Under the pieces are notes generated by a model. The model saw only the letters and a list, made by a program, of their open reading frames with translations. It searched no databases and was not told the origin of the DNA. Positions 31,921-44,216 of a stretch of DNA of 64,000 nucleotides are shown here, in pieces (position 1 is the stretch's first letter; every line of letters starts with the position of its first letter). A program made the translations under genes and the position numbers. This stretch comes from Siphonodentalium dalli (lineage: Eukaryota > Mollusca > Scaphopoda > Gadilida > Siphonodentaliidae). The stretch is taken from the NCBI GenBank assembly GCA_032622095.1, contig CP136066.1, forward strand, positions 206,052,978-206,116,977, written 5' to 3'.

Positions 31921-32289
31921 CACTTGAACATGAAACAACCCCTTTAGTTTCTTTGGCTTGGTATATATCCAATTTCTTGTTTGGATGGCGGCACAATAAA
32001 AGCAGTATAATTATAGTATATCAGTACAACATAAGTAAAAATAAGTTTGACTGAAATAATAAGTTGTGCAACAAATAATCACATTATACCAGGAGACAAA
32101 CACATCTTATGATCTACGTTGTAAATAATATTATTTATTAGATATGACAATTTTGTCCAGAATGGCCTGTTATCGAACTATGTGAATATCGCTTCAATTT
32201 GCCCTTAAACCGAGTAATATCATTTTACAACATCCAGTCACAAATCCGAGTAATATGGTTTTACGACATGCGGTAAATCTACTTCACTG

Positions 32290-32331
<42 letters not shown>

Positions 32332-32336
32332 TAGTT

Positions 32337-33146
32337 AGCTGGTGGGCCCGACTTCGACCGGGCTATTTAGGGATTGCTTTGCCAGAAACATGACTATATG
32401 AGCAAGGACACGGTCGCATGGGAAATTGGACCCGATTTTACCTTGAATTGACCATTTTGAAGGTCAAGGTCAGGTCGGCGTCACGATTTGACCCGTCCAA
32501 GATACTCCCCGGGCAAAATTACCCCTAGGTATCATATTTCGTCGAAATCCGTCCGGCAGTATTCCCGGCCATTGCTAATAAACAAACAGACAAACAGACA
32601 GAAGTCCCAAAATATATAGTACCGGTAGACTAGCTGGTGGCCCCGACTTCGTCGGGACTGTTTCCCCTCTGCTTTCATACGGATCTAACATCGAAATCCG
32701 TCAGTTTTACCAGATTTGATCTTGAATTTACCATTTTGAAGGTCAAGGTCAGGTCGGGGTCACGATTTGACTCATCCAAAACACTCCCCGGACAAAAGTA
32801 TCCCTATGTATCAATTTTTGTCGAAATCCGTCCGGCAGTTTTCACGGCCATTTCTAACAAACAAACAAACAGACAGAAGTCCCAAAATATATAGTAGACT
32901 AGCTGGTGGGCCCGACTTCGTCCGGACTGTTTCCCCTCTGCTTTCCGGCGAAAGGCGTGATTTGACCTTGAATTGACCATTTTGAAGGTCATTGTCAGGT
33001 CGGGGTCACGATTTGACTCGTCCAAAACACTCCCCGGACAAAAGTATCCCTAGGTATCAAATTTCGTCGAAATCCATCCGGCAGTTTTCCCGGCCATTGC
33101 TAACAAACAAACAGACAAACAAACAGACAGACAGAAGTCCCAAAAG
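32337..33146 (+). repeat. tandem array of three units, 246-293 bp
   Basis: Units start at 32337, 32632 and 32901 with AGCTGGTGGGCCCGACTTCG. They share CATTTTGAAGGTCAAGGTCA, AAATCCGTCCGGCAGTTTTC and an (ACAAACAGACAG) tail, and the first two end in CCCAAAATATATAGTA. A (TA)n run of about 38 bp (32292-32330) precedes the first. Confidence 0.88.
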
Positions 33147-33169
33147 GTTACCCCCGTTTTGGATCCCAG

Positions 33170-33456
33170 AAAATCAACAGAATTCAAACTAAAGATGACT
33201 TTTTAATGGAAGGGGAATAACTCTCTCTTTAAAATATAGAATTATCCTCCCTCCATTGAAAATAATACACTTTTTACTACAAACAAGATCACAAAAACAC
33301 GTTGCTAACTCAACAAAAACAACATGTTCACAGTGTTTATTACACCGGATAAGTTGATAATACAATGTTTTGGAGCTTCCGCTTTCAAATGGTATATAAT
33401 ATGGCATATATTTTATGTATGTGATCTGGGGGTTCAAAAATTAAGTGGGCCTTTAA
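33170..33456 (+). mobile_element. family E repeat, right part
   Basis: Shares GGAAGGGGAATAACTCT, TTCACAGTGTTTATTACACC and ATATAATATGGCATATATTT with the copy at 31460. Ends AAATTAAGTGGGCCT-TTAA, giving the family's right terminus. Confidence 0.75.
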
Positions 33457-33539
33457 CTCCATCTCGAATACATCGTCACCAGGCTGGATTCCACGAGTCA
33501 GCTGTGCCCGTGGGGTGGGATCTGGGCATCTCTCGGATC

Positions 33540-34790
33540 CCTTCCGGGGTATGCGATTGTTGTAGGGTGGTGGAGAGATGGTGTTCTGTCTCCATATCCA
33601 CGGCCGGGTGCGGCTCGGCCCGGACAGAGACGTGGCCATAGGGTCCCCGTGGGGGGGGGGGCGTTTCCACCTTGAGAAATTCCAACTACACCCCCACCCC
33701 CTTGAATCAAATCAGACCAAACACGAGTTTTTGCATAATTCCATATGCACCCCCCCCCCCCCTTTGCACCTCATTGCTCAGGCCTAATATCCTATATATT
33801 CATAAACCATGGTTCTTTATTCCCGGTATGAGAACATTTAGATATTTAAACCTTTAAAAAATGCATAAATCCTAACATCTAGTGGTCTATCTCCAGACAA
33901 ATGCACAGGCTAAGGGCAAGAGATCCGGACACACCGGGCTGGTTCGGCCCGGTGTGAGAAAATTTGGAAAACTATACAAGAAAATCGCAAATCCTAGCAT
34001 CTTGACTGGTCTCAACTGAAGCTTTCCTGTAGTGTTGGAATTTTCAAACCTCACACACCCCCTCAGGTTGGAAAATTCTCCAACTGATGACCATTTCAGT
34101 CCACAAGTTTGACCAAATGTAGTAAAATATTGTTTTGTTAAACTAATTATCAGTTTTGTATTGGCCACGGGGAGGCACAATGTGGGAATATTTTGAAATC
34201 TGAACAAGAAAATCGCAAAATACTAGCATTTAGACTAGCCTCAAGCCTTCCTAGAGTTGGAAATTTCAAACCTGACACCCCCACTCAGGTTGGAAAATTT
34301 CCAACTGATGACAATTCCAATGACAATGTTGACCAAAATAATGTATGACAATATTGTTTTCTGAAATTAACTAGAAGTTTTTGACTGGCCACTGGGGAGG
34401 GACCGCAGGACACAAGCTTTCCAAGTGTTGGAAATTTCCAACCTGTCACCCCCATAAGGTTGGAAAATTTCCAACGGATGACCATTTCAGTAAAAAATAT
34501 TGACAAAAAATAGGAAAATATGCAAATATTGGTCCAAAAACAATTAATTCCCCCCAATAAATTGTTTGAAAATCAAACTACAAGAACATTTTCAACCTAT
34601 TGTTGGTGTGAAATTTCCAACTACTGTTTTGGCATGTATGAAATTTCCAACTGTTGAAAATTTTGACCAAAGTTGGGGGGGTGAGACACCCCCCCCCCCC
34701 TGTCGCCACGTCTCTGGGCTCGGGTTGGTGGTGGTTCGGCTGCCTTTTGCTTCCTCCATTCGGCCCCTAGCCGCTCATCTCCGTCGCTGA
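33540..34790 (+). repeat. GC-rich inverted arms around a tandem array rich in TTGGAAATTTCCAA palindromes
   Basis: Arms: GGCTCGGCCCGGACAGAGAC then GTGGCC with G runs (about 33610-33662), and the complement CCCCCTGTCGCCACGTCTCT (34686-34715). Between them, units of about 190 bp (34020-34680) each carry one or two GTTGGAAATTTCCAAC-type palindromes (e.g. 34428, 34459, 34288). Confidence 0.65.
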
Positions 34791-34928
34791 GGGCGTGGGG
34801 TCTTCTTCCTTCTCTTCTTTGTGTCATGTTGGTGGTGGGTCGTTGGTTGGCTCCATCATCCGGATTACGGCCAACGGGGAGTCATGAAAAGGACCGTGAT
34901 GGTGTGCTTCGCCATTCCAAAAATTCAC

Positions 34929-35265
34929 ATTCTGCTTAGGCTCCAACGCTATGGAAAATATATATAGGATCAGCTTGATATACCACAGTTGAAATTGGTG
35001 ATGTTCACCCATTTATTCACCTCGATTATACATTTTATCTTCTGAAAATTATGTGATATAGATACTGGACCATACTGAACAGAAGGGAAAACGTAACTAA
35101 AACAATGTTAATTTAATACTATAGATACTTCCCAGAAGATGAGGCCTAAACAGAATGAGGTCAACAGAGGGTGAATTTGGTGTGATGCTAGCTCGCTGTG
35201 CGGGGTAGCATCTAAATTCACGATCTGGTGACGTCATTCTGAAAATGTCAGACGCACTATTTTCC
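34929..35265 (+). mobile_element. GAATGAGGTCCCC foldback element
   Basis: Left piece ATTCTGCTTAGGCTCC, a middle of about 200 bp shared with 45933-46135 (TGGTGATGTTCACCCATT), then foldback arms GAGGGTGAATTTGGTG / AAATTCACGATCTGG at 35165-35240. Confidence 0.7.
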
Positions 35266-36495
35266 AGAGTTGGTCAATCTATTACCAGAGACGTGGTAAA
35301 CAGACCTTTTTGGACTTTGAAATTCGGGCTTTATTGGTTTAATGTTGGCAATTACTCACGACCGAACTTGGTATATGGCCGAATTAGCTGAAAATAGAAG
35401 ATGCGTTTGAATCGGGGGCCAATGATAGCACGTGTTGATTTTTCATGTTGTATATATATATACAGGTATGAGTATCTATTTAGTAGTCATTACTAAGCTA
35501 GGTTTATTCACTATCTTGTCCCTCTACAGAACTGTCAAGCTGCATTCTTGTTATATTTATATATCTATACTTTATATATTTATTCTATATGAATGTCACA
35601 CTCTGTGTTTACACTTTTGTATATATGCTTATGCTCATGTCTGCAAATTTTGCATCTTTTAGCCATTACAAAATTATCTATCTATCTATCTATCTACCAG
35701 ACGTATGGGCCTGTTTCCTCAGATATATATATATATATTTTTTTTTTTTTAATTTGTATTCGTCTTGGGTTATGAAAACTTTCTTAAATGCAATTTGAAA
35801 CCAGTCAGTTGACGGGCTAATTGTGACCGTGGTGGTGCTCTTATGTCCCGAACAATTTCGGAGGACAACCTTAATCATATAAATCCCATTGAGAACGCAC
35901 AGGTCAAGTTCGATTTTGGTCACTGTCGGAGTTAATAAGTAAAACATTTTTCATTGCATGTTTTTTTTGGCAGCCATTTTCAGGACAATATTTTTATCGG
36001 GTAAAGGACCAAAACAACATAAAACTACATACATATTATTCAACCACGTTTTCAATAGTCTGGTAGATAAAAACACTCAATACTGATTCATCTTTTCAGA
36101 CATTATGTAATCGTGACTCTGCGAATAAACAATTCACTGCGCTTATTGCGAGAAACTAAACAACAGTCGAGTCTCGACCTGCATTTTTCTCTGAAACAAA
36201 GCGTGTTTTGTGAATAATATCGCATTCATATCATTATGCTAATATTAGCATAATCTTGAGGAAATTATCATAATTTGATAAATGTTATTTCTAAATTATA
36301 ACCTATAAAACGACGGCTGTCCCTTTAATGTGCTTGGACTAATAACCCGTATTGAAATATCTAATGTATATATTTATCTATTTTTTACCTCCGGAACGTG
36401 AGAGATTTTTTTAATTTCAAAGGTTGAAGACTGGGAGCGTATTTCATGCGTGTAATTAATTTTTCATTGCAAACATGAATTATGTTATAGTTGTT
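35266..36495. other. no gene; simple repeats
   Basis: Contains (TATC)n at about 35678-35697 and a TATA/poly-T run at 35722-35750; otherwise unstructured AT-rich DNA. Confidence 0.55.
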
Positions 36496-36894
36496 TTAAC
36501 CCTTTACCCAACAAACCGGCCAAAACCGGCCAAATAAAGCTTCAACAGCCTAAAATATCTTCGGTCTGTCTCAATAGAACCATACAAATATGGATATCAT
36601 TGGAACCGGCTCCTTGACCACATTGTGATAGTTACAGTTATGCCCTGTGCCAATGCATTCTCTTATATATGCGAGTCGACCATAGGTCGCCTCGCATATA
36701 TAAGAGAATGCATTGGCCTAAAAAAATATTTTTTAAACACTTTTTACCATTTTTTCTTACATTCTTTAACAATTTTATAATTTTGAATGTGTTAAGCCAA
36801 TGCATTCTCTTATATATGCGAGGCGACCTATGGTCGACTCGCATATATAAGGGAATGCATTGGCACAGGGCCCTTCTGTTGGGTAAAGGGTTAA
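36496..36894 (+). mobile_element. TTAA MITE family A, copy 2
   Basis: Same ends and internal order as the copy at 3099-3498, with hairpins at about 36650-36717 and 36796-36863. Flanked by TTAA on both sides. Very similar to the other copies, suggesting recent spread. Confidence 0.88.
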
Positions 36895-37111
36895 AAAGAT
36901 CACTACACTCATCTTTTGAGTTTTGTCACTTATATCAAATGACACAATTTCTCACCAAGAGAATTTTTCAATTCACAATTTCTCACGCCTACAATTGCAG
37001 TACAACACTTTTTAGTTAATATGCACTGTTGGTTCCCATAGATCGCACGCTCAATCATTCCGAATGATTTACCAAGTGTGGATCACTGACTTGCACTGAA
37101 CAACTCACACA

Positions 37112-37171
37112 TTAAAGGCCCACTTAATTTTCGAACATCCAAATCACATTATATAAAATATATGCCATATT
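37112..37171 (+). mobile_element. family E terminal fragment
   Basis: TTAA-AGGCCCACTTAATTTTCGA followed by about 40 bp resembling the complement of the family E right end. Confidence 0.6.
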
Positions 37172-37414
37172 AGGCCAAAAAAACGAAGTTTTGGTTCTCA
37201 GGCCCCGCCGCATTGAATAAAAAGGGCCGCATTAGGCCTTTTTATTGCAATGACTGATGTTATGACAAAAAAACTTACAATTTTTTTTTTTTGTGTGGAT
37301 TTGATCAACATGTCCATAGCAGATATGTGTTGAATATTAGTGTGCATTGAGCTCTAACATGTAATGTGTTAAAAAGTGACTTGCAGGATTACAACATGAA
37401 GTAGATGACTACAA

Positions 37415-37892
37415 TTAAAGGTACTCAACCCGATAAAACTCCTCTCAATTACTATTTCAATGGCTTCGGGGGTCAAAAATATTTGATTCGAGTCGAGGAA
37501 GTCACCCATCAAAGCTCAGATTTGTTAGATATCGATTTTAGAAATCTATTATTTTTCATTATCGGGAATACTATCTGGCCCAGAACTCAGTCAAAATTGC
37601 GTAAAAATTACCACTTGATTTTAGAGTTATTCATCCTTGTCTGTTTGAATAGATTTGGAGTACACATCCAGAGCAGATTACGGCAGTTATTGGTACTCTT
37701 CTCGAGAACATAACAAATTTGAAAAATCAATATCTAATAACTCTAAAGCTTTGTTTGATGGGTTCCTCGACTCGAATCAAATATTTTTTACCCCCAAAGC
37801 CAAAGAAATAGTAATATAGGACCCTCTGATCGGATTGTTGTTGTTGGAATCTGTTGAGATGGGGACCCTCTTTACGGGTTGAGTACCTTTAA
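37415..37892 (+). mobile_element. TTAA MITE family D
   Basis: TTAA-AGGTACTCAACCCG... to ...CGGGTTGAGTACCT-TTAA; the body is diverged from the other two full copies. Confidence 0.87.
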
Positions 37893-37917
37893 GACAAGAG
37901 CTACGCTGGGCGTGCAA

Positions 37918-38821
37918 TATACGCCCTCTCTTGGGTCGGCGGAAACTGGTAAAAAAGGGGCATAACTCTGGTAAAAATTGGCGGACGGAACTCAAATTTG
38001 AACTTGACCTGTGTTTTGTTTTGGTGGGAGAAAGTAATATACCAAATTATCATTGAATCCGATAAGCTCTAGTAAAGTTATCATCCGGACAACAAATTTC
38101 AGGGATTTTCTAAGTCAAATTACGTCAAATAAGGGGCATAACTCCGGTGAAAATTGGCGGACGGAACCCAAATTCTAACTTGAGCTGTCTTTTCTCCTAA
38201 TAAACCCACATACCAAATTTGATAGAAATCGGTTCACTCTAACTAAAGTTATCATCCGGACAACAAATTTCAGGGATTTTCTAAGTCAAATTACGTCAAA
38301 AAAGGGGCCATAACTCTCGCAAAAATTATCGGATTATAACGAAATTCGGACTTGAGCTGTATTTCGATATATGTAATCCACAAAATCGAGTTATCATCTG
38401 GAAACCAAAAAACATAAGAAAAACTGAATTTTCTGAGTCGAAAAAGGGGCATAACTCTGCCAAAAATGGTCGGACAGAACCCAAGTTCGAACTTGACCTG
38501 TGTTTTTGTGGGAGAAAGTAATATACCAAATTTGGATTCATTCCGATAAACTATACTAAAGTTATCATCCGGACAACAAATTTTATAAGTCAAAAAACGT
38601 CAAATAAGGAGCATAACTCCGGAGAAAATTGGCGGGCGGAACCCAAATTCGAACTTGAACTTACTTTTCGGCTAATAAACCCACATACCAAATTTTACTA
38701 ATTTTGGTTCACTCTAACTAAAGTTATCATCTGGACAACAGGTTAACGGACGGACGGACGCCCGCCCGCCCGGACGGACAGACCAATACTATAATACGGC
38801 CTTTTTTCAAAAGGGCGTATA
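37918..38821 (+). mobile_element. element with TATACGCCC ends and tandem interior
   Basis: TATACGCCC at the left and GGGCGTATA at the right. Inside are about five diverged units of 130-180 bp (GGGGCATAACTCTGG, AAATTGGCGGACGGAACC, AAAGTTATCATCCGGACAAC), then a (GGAC)n/(GCCC)n block at 38747-38780 next to the right end. No coding frame. Confidence 0.72.
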
Positions 38822-39589
38822 AAAATGATTAGCTGATCCTCATGCTCTTCTTACAATTAGTCATTGTGAACAACTTACAATAATTGTAACTTTATACAAT
38901 TGAAAGGCACAGGACTAAATTCAGGATCACATATTGGGCAATTTTGTTATCAAAATGTGTAATTTCTAAACCGGAAATATTTACTCTATAGACTATATAT
39001 TACTCCGACGATACCGGTACACTTATGTTACACGAACTATAGTGACCTTTGAACTTCCCATGATTCTCTTGGATTTCCCATAATTCTAATATCGGGTATA
39101 AAACACTTTTCGCGCCGAAAATATTCACTCGATTTCGAATTTTTCGACATGGCACTTCGATTAACGAGAAGCCTAGTTCATTATCGGCCCGCCGCCCGGA
39201 AACTATAGATCTCGTTTATTATCGCGAGAGTTACGTCCCTTCAACTTCCGATCTGGCGTGTTTATTTCAAGAAAATAATGGGAAGATGCATCCGATTTTC
39301 TCGACACTATAGTGGTTTTATGATTGGAATTCACGCTATATGATTGAATTATTGTATCAAGCGTAAGTATGCATTGATAATTTTAGCTGTCAACCTCTCA
39401 TTGGTTGTTACTCGTCTCCAATGCTGGTTTTTCCCCCTGTCCTATTTTCGAGACTCCGTCAGTCCGTGTCAGCTGACAAGTCAAATGATATCAAATTTAA
39501 ATGTTCTTGAAAATATTTCTCTCTTAACCTACTTCATTATTCCACTAAATCCTCAAATGGGTCAAATGTCCAAAACTGTGGTAATAATA
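38822..39589. other. nothing recognised
   Basis: Plain AT-rich DNA without convincing frames or repeats. Confidence 0.45.
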
Positions 39590-39750
39590 GTAATAACATG
39601 ATTTCATCGGGCAATATGGTTTATTAACGGCCCTCTGGAATGATTAACAGCCCTCGGGCCTATTAGGGCCGCTAATAGGCCCTTGGGCTGTTAATCATTC
39701 CAGCCGGGCCGTTAATAAACCATAACGCCCTCAAAAATCATGTTATTGTT
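39590..39750 (+). mobile_element. long palindrome around TAGGGCCGCTAATAGGCC
   Basis: AATAACATGATTTC and TGGTTTATTAACGGCCC on the left pair with GGGCCGTTAATAAACCA and AAATCATGTTATT on the right. The centre is GGGCCTATTAGGGCC. Confidence 0.8.
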
Positions 39751-40314
39751 ATATTGTTAGGTAATCCCAGCCATACACTGGTAGTACAATGTCATTTTTA
39801 TATAAGACTAAATGAGTTTTTATCATATGACTCATCATTATTTACGTTGGAAATTATGTCATAAATCAATTTCATATGAATTACTAGTTCATATCACCTT
39901 CTGATAATTTGATTGGTTTGTTGACAAAAAGTGTGTTCTGATTGGCTGAATGGCAGCCGGGGCCGAGCCGCATTTCTAACTAAATGTAGGTCAAATTCGT
40001 GCACGTCAATCAACGCGATGCCGAAATTCTCGCAATTATAATCTTGAAATATATAGTTTTGGACATTGTTATACGATAAATAGAATATGTAATTAGTATT
40101 TATCTAATAAATATACAATATAATGTCACAAACTGAGAACAGAATAGCGCACTATATCTTCGCGTGCATATTATTTCTGCTAGTTACCAGGTGTAATTGG
40201 GCTTCCAGTGCAATGAAGTGACGTCACATTAACCTTTTGCTGCCAATGTCATATAGCTATTTAGTGATTTGTGTGCGTTTTGGACATAATAATCAATTTA
40301 TAGGTGTCATATGA

Positions 40315-40470
40315 TAAATAGAATATGTAATTCGTGTTTCTCGCATATGATATTTATGAAACTCGTCACGAATTTTCAGTTTTCTCTCGCCAGAGGCTCG
40401 AGAAAACAGAAAATTCTTAGACTCATTTCATAAATATCATATGAGAGAAACACTCATTTCATATCCTCTA
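40315..40470 (+). mobile_element. long palindrome around CTCGCCAGAGGCTCGAG
   Basis: GTTTCTCGCATATGATATTTATGA-type left arm and TTTTCAGTTTTCTC pair with GAGAAAACAGAAAA and TCATAAATATCATATGAGAG on the right. Related sequence near 40070-40110 (GATAAATAGAATATGTAATT) may be a partial second copy. Confidence 0.75.
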
Positions 40471-40785
40471 TATATGCATAACAGTTCCCTCTACCTTTCT
40501 GGTTATTACTAGACAGAGGAAGGTATCTTTGTCCATGCTTACTATGCGCAGAAAAAAATAAAAAATAAAAAATAAAACCCTCCCTCCCTCATTGATTTGA
40601 AAAATAAATTGCCCGAGAACCAAAACACTTTTTTTTTAAATATAGAGTTATTCCTCTCCCATTGAAAATAAACTAGAATTTGAATTCTGGGAGAAATGTT
40701 TTTATGATTTCAGCTATTTTCAATTACTCTATGGGCACCTTTTGAAACACAGACTTCCAAATGGTGATGCCCAAGGATTTACCCA

Positions 40786-41940
40786 TGCAAACAGTAAAAT
40801 CCAAAATGGCTGCAGGAAGCCATGTTTTTCACCCAAAATTGTTCAAATTCTATAGTTCCCATCTAGGTGATCCTAAAAATGCCTGTAAATTTATTTTCAA
40901 AACAATTCTCCAATAAAAACAGGCTGCGGGGTGTGCCGATGAATTCAAATTTGTTTTTTTTAACAATTTCAGAAAAAATCAACGGCCCCCATTCAGAGAT
41001 CACCCCCGATTATCCATATGAAGTTTTGTGATGATCGGATGAGAGATGTGACCTGCTAAAGGAATTTGCTGATGGACACACACATGATCAGGCGGATGGC
41101 GGACACCAACCCATGACAATTTCTCAAACATGAAATTTGTAAAGTTGAGCTAAAAATGGGCATAATTCCATCAAACATCAAATTCGAACTTGTTTTGCGA
41201 TTTCTCAAATATAAACTACATACCGGTAACAAATCCCATGGAATTTTGAATAATATTGATGAATTTTGATCCGAACGATGTCTTGAAAAAAAATGTTGGG
41301 AGACCAACAAGTCATAAGATAACTGTTTAATGGTTAACCTCTTCACTGCTGACTGAGTCATGACATCACATCCGGTGGCATTAACATTCTGGTGGTGCCA
41401 ATAGATTCAAATGTGGAATCCAAGATTTGGACAAATTTGAAGACGCTCATTCTGAAACCTGTATGAAGTTTGGTGATGATTGGATGAGGGATATGGCCTG
41501 TAGAATGTGTGCTAAAATAAGGTCATGCAAAGAGTAAAATCCAAGATGGCCACAGGTGGCCATGTTTTTCAAATAAATTTGATAAAAAATTATAGCTCCC
41601 ATCTAGTTGTCACCCAGAAGATCCATATGACGTTTGGTCACGATTGGATGAGGGATGTGGTCTGTATATAAGGTCTGCTAAAGAATTTACTCATGCAAAC
41701 TGAAGAGAAAAATCCAAAATGGCTGCAGGCAGCCATGTTTTTTATTCAAAATCGTTCAAATTCTATATTTCCCATCTAGAGGTGATCTTAAAAATGGCTG
41801 TAAATTTATTTTCAAAACAATTCTCCAATAAATGCAGGCTGCACTGTGTGCTAATGGATTCAAATTTGAAATCACACATGTTTTTTTTAAACAAATTGCA
41901 GAAAAAAATCAATGGCTCCCATCTAGAGATCACAATTTTA
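40786..41940 (+). repeat. direct repeats around CAAAATGGCTGCAGG
   Basis: 40786-40952 and 41696-41865 are close copies (CCAAAATGGCTGCAGG, GCCATGTTTTT, AAAACAATTCTCCAATAAA). A diverged third lies at about 41524-41680. The right side also carries GCTCCCATCTAG-type blocks. No coding potential seen. Confidence 0.75.
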
Positions 41941-42187
41941 TAGAGGAATTATAAAACAGGAATAACGAGAAGAAAAAGACACTAACTTCGTAGAATGGCT
42001 TTTATCATTCACAATCCTGGAACATCATAGTACAATAGTTCAAATGTTGAGATACAATCATTCCAGTGTACTAATATCTTAGTTCCGGTTATGAATGAGC
42101 AAACCCTAGTATGCTGAAGTAGGTCGATACTCAGTATGGATGAATAGCACACAGCGTGACATTTTACTTTCTTACTGAGTACTGACA

Positions 42188-42286
42188 TACAGTAATGCCC
42201 AAAGTAATTGACAGCAGAATTATGGGTAATTTTTCAGGATTTAGTCGGAAATATGGCTTGTTGCCATTCATCAGAAAGCTCTCGGC
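42188..42286 (+). mobile_element. mariner-like foldback MITE, left half
   Basis: TA-CAGTAATGCCCAAAGTAATTG through the left arm to AGAAAGCTCTCGG; the right arm is missing. Confidence 0.75.
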
Positions 42287-42575
42287 ACTGTATAGCAGCA
42301 AAGATGTTAACATTTAGTGCTTTTTTGAGAATTGATGGCTGTTGAGCCTAGGTTAAATTACTGAAAATTATAACTATATAATGTTGGAAAAGTGCCAAAA
42401 AATACTAGTGTTTTGTGATGGCAAACGGAAGTAGAGCTGAACTTATTCTGGCTACCAATTGGTATGTTTGTGGAATTTTTTTTTTTTATTAAATTTTATC
42501 CAGTGGAGAGCAATTATCCCGGCTCCAAAACAAAACAAGAGAAAAAGAAATTCAAGGTTCTTTTTATATTTATAT

Positions 42576-42844
42576 TTAACCCTTTCATGAGGGGAGCTGC
42601 GCTGGTGCAGAATTAAAGACCCTGTGTCAGTGATATCTCTTATATATGCAAGTCTCCCATAGGGAGCCTCAAATATATACATGTAAGAGGATGCACTGGC
42701 TTACAAGGTCAAGGTAAATATTGTTAGGCCAATGTATTGTCTTATATATGCGAGGCTCCTTATGGGAGGCTTGCATATATAAGAGAATGCATTTGCACAG
42801 GGTTTTCGCAAAATTTCAGGAAGCTCCAGTCATGGAAGGGTTAA
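42576..42844 (+). mobile_element. TTAA MITE family B
   Basis: TTAA-CCCTTTCATGAGGGGAG... to ...CATGGAAGGG-TTAA. Two imperfect hairpins of the shared type lie inside. Confidence 0.85.
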
Positions 42845-43218
42845 GAGACACGATCAAGTTTAGTGTCAGCTATTTTTTGTAAGGTCGGTCAATGTGAAGA
42901 AACAGAGAATCTTTTCTTTTTTTTACCTTTATCAGGATTACAAACAAACAAGGCAATCACAGATGATCAATATTTATTATAACAGCACTGATGAAATGAA
43001 GTTTACATTGATAATATTGATTGAAAATCATATCAATTTTTAAAGAAAACAACTAGCATTTTCTTGAATTTTAAGTGAAAATTCTAGACCAATGGTGTTC
43101 ATTGGCGTAGACATCTTCATGATTTTGGTCATGCTGAAGAATTTCCCCGGTCTAATTCGGAGTTTCAGATCCTCATTTGAGAGACGGTTTCTGTCAGCAT
43201 TCAGTGTCCACCGCATCT

Positions 43219-44216
43219 AAGGCCAGATAAACATAATAGTTTGTTTCTCAGGGAATTTATCAAGCAAGTTTCATAAGTCTTATATCCCAACATAACGAGT
43301 TGGAAGATCTTGTGTATTACATGAAAAAAAACTAGAGCTTTATGCCTTTTTAACAAATCAAAATGCATTATTTACAGCATTGGCTGAAAAGCTTCACAAC
43401 TGTATTGTGCTCTGGGGCTTGCGACGGAAAATAGTCCCCCAATTTGCCACTGTGCCAGTGCATTCTCTTATATATGTGAGTCTCCCATAGGGAGCCTCGC
43501 ATATATAAGATAATGCACTGGCTTACAAGGTCAAGGTAAATTTTGTTAAGCCAATGTATTCTCTTATTTGTGAGGCTCCCAATGGGAGACTCACAAAAAT
43601 AAGAGAATGCATTGCTACAGGGTTTTCGCAAAAATGTCAGGACGCTCCAATCATGGAAGAGATATTTACTTATTTGTAGCTGGTCATAAAATGATTGAGG
43701 AGCAGGTTTTATATGTAACCCACAGGGAGCCTCACATAGATGGAAGCATGCACTACTGAGTGTCATCTGCTCCAGTCTATTTGGGGCTCTCTATGGGTTT
43801 ATATATGCTTGAGGAGCAGGTTTTATATGTAACCCACAGGGAGCCTCACATAGATGGAAGCATGCACTACAGAGTGTCATCTGCTCCAGTCTATTTGGGG
43901 CTCCCTATGGGTTAAATAAGCTTGAGAAGCAGGTTTAATATGTAACCCACAGTGAGCCTCACATAGATGGAAGCATGCACTACTGAGTGTCATCTGCTCC
44001 AGTCTATTTGGGGCTCTCTATGGGTTTATATAAGCTTGAGGAGCAGGTTTTATATGTAACCCACAGTGAGCCTCACATAGATGGAAGCATGCACTACTGA
44101 GTGTCATCTGCTCCAGTCTATTTGGGGCTCTCTATGGGTTTAAATATGCTTGAGGAGCAGATTTTTTGGAGACGAGGTTTTCCCTGAGAAACAAACTATT
44201 TTGTTTATTTGGCCTT
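43219..44216 (+). mobile_element. 1-kb foldback enclosing a 114-bp tandem array
   Basis: Arms TAAGGCCAGATAAACATAAT plus AGTTTGTTTCTCAGGGAA (43219-43257) and their complement (44178-44216). Between them are a family B hairpin pair and four tandem units of about 114 bp (43694-44160; TTGAGGAGCAGGTTTTATAT, ACCCACAGGGAGCCTCACAT, GGAAGCATGCACTAC). Confidence 0.78.
43450..43665 (+). mobile_element. partial TTAA MITE family B
   Basis: Two hairpins of the shared type (about 43450-43524 and 43550-43616), followed by the family B right-end sequence GGTTTTCGCAAAAATGTCAG. The terminal CCCTTTCATGA repeats are not intact. It lies inside the larger foldback of 43219-44216. Confidence 0.7.

Larger units (their letters stand above)
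41946..43218. other. intergenic DNA around two MITEs
   Basis: Apart from the mariner-like half element (42188-42286) and the family B copy (42576-42844), no feature is recognised. Confidence 0.5.
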
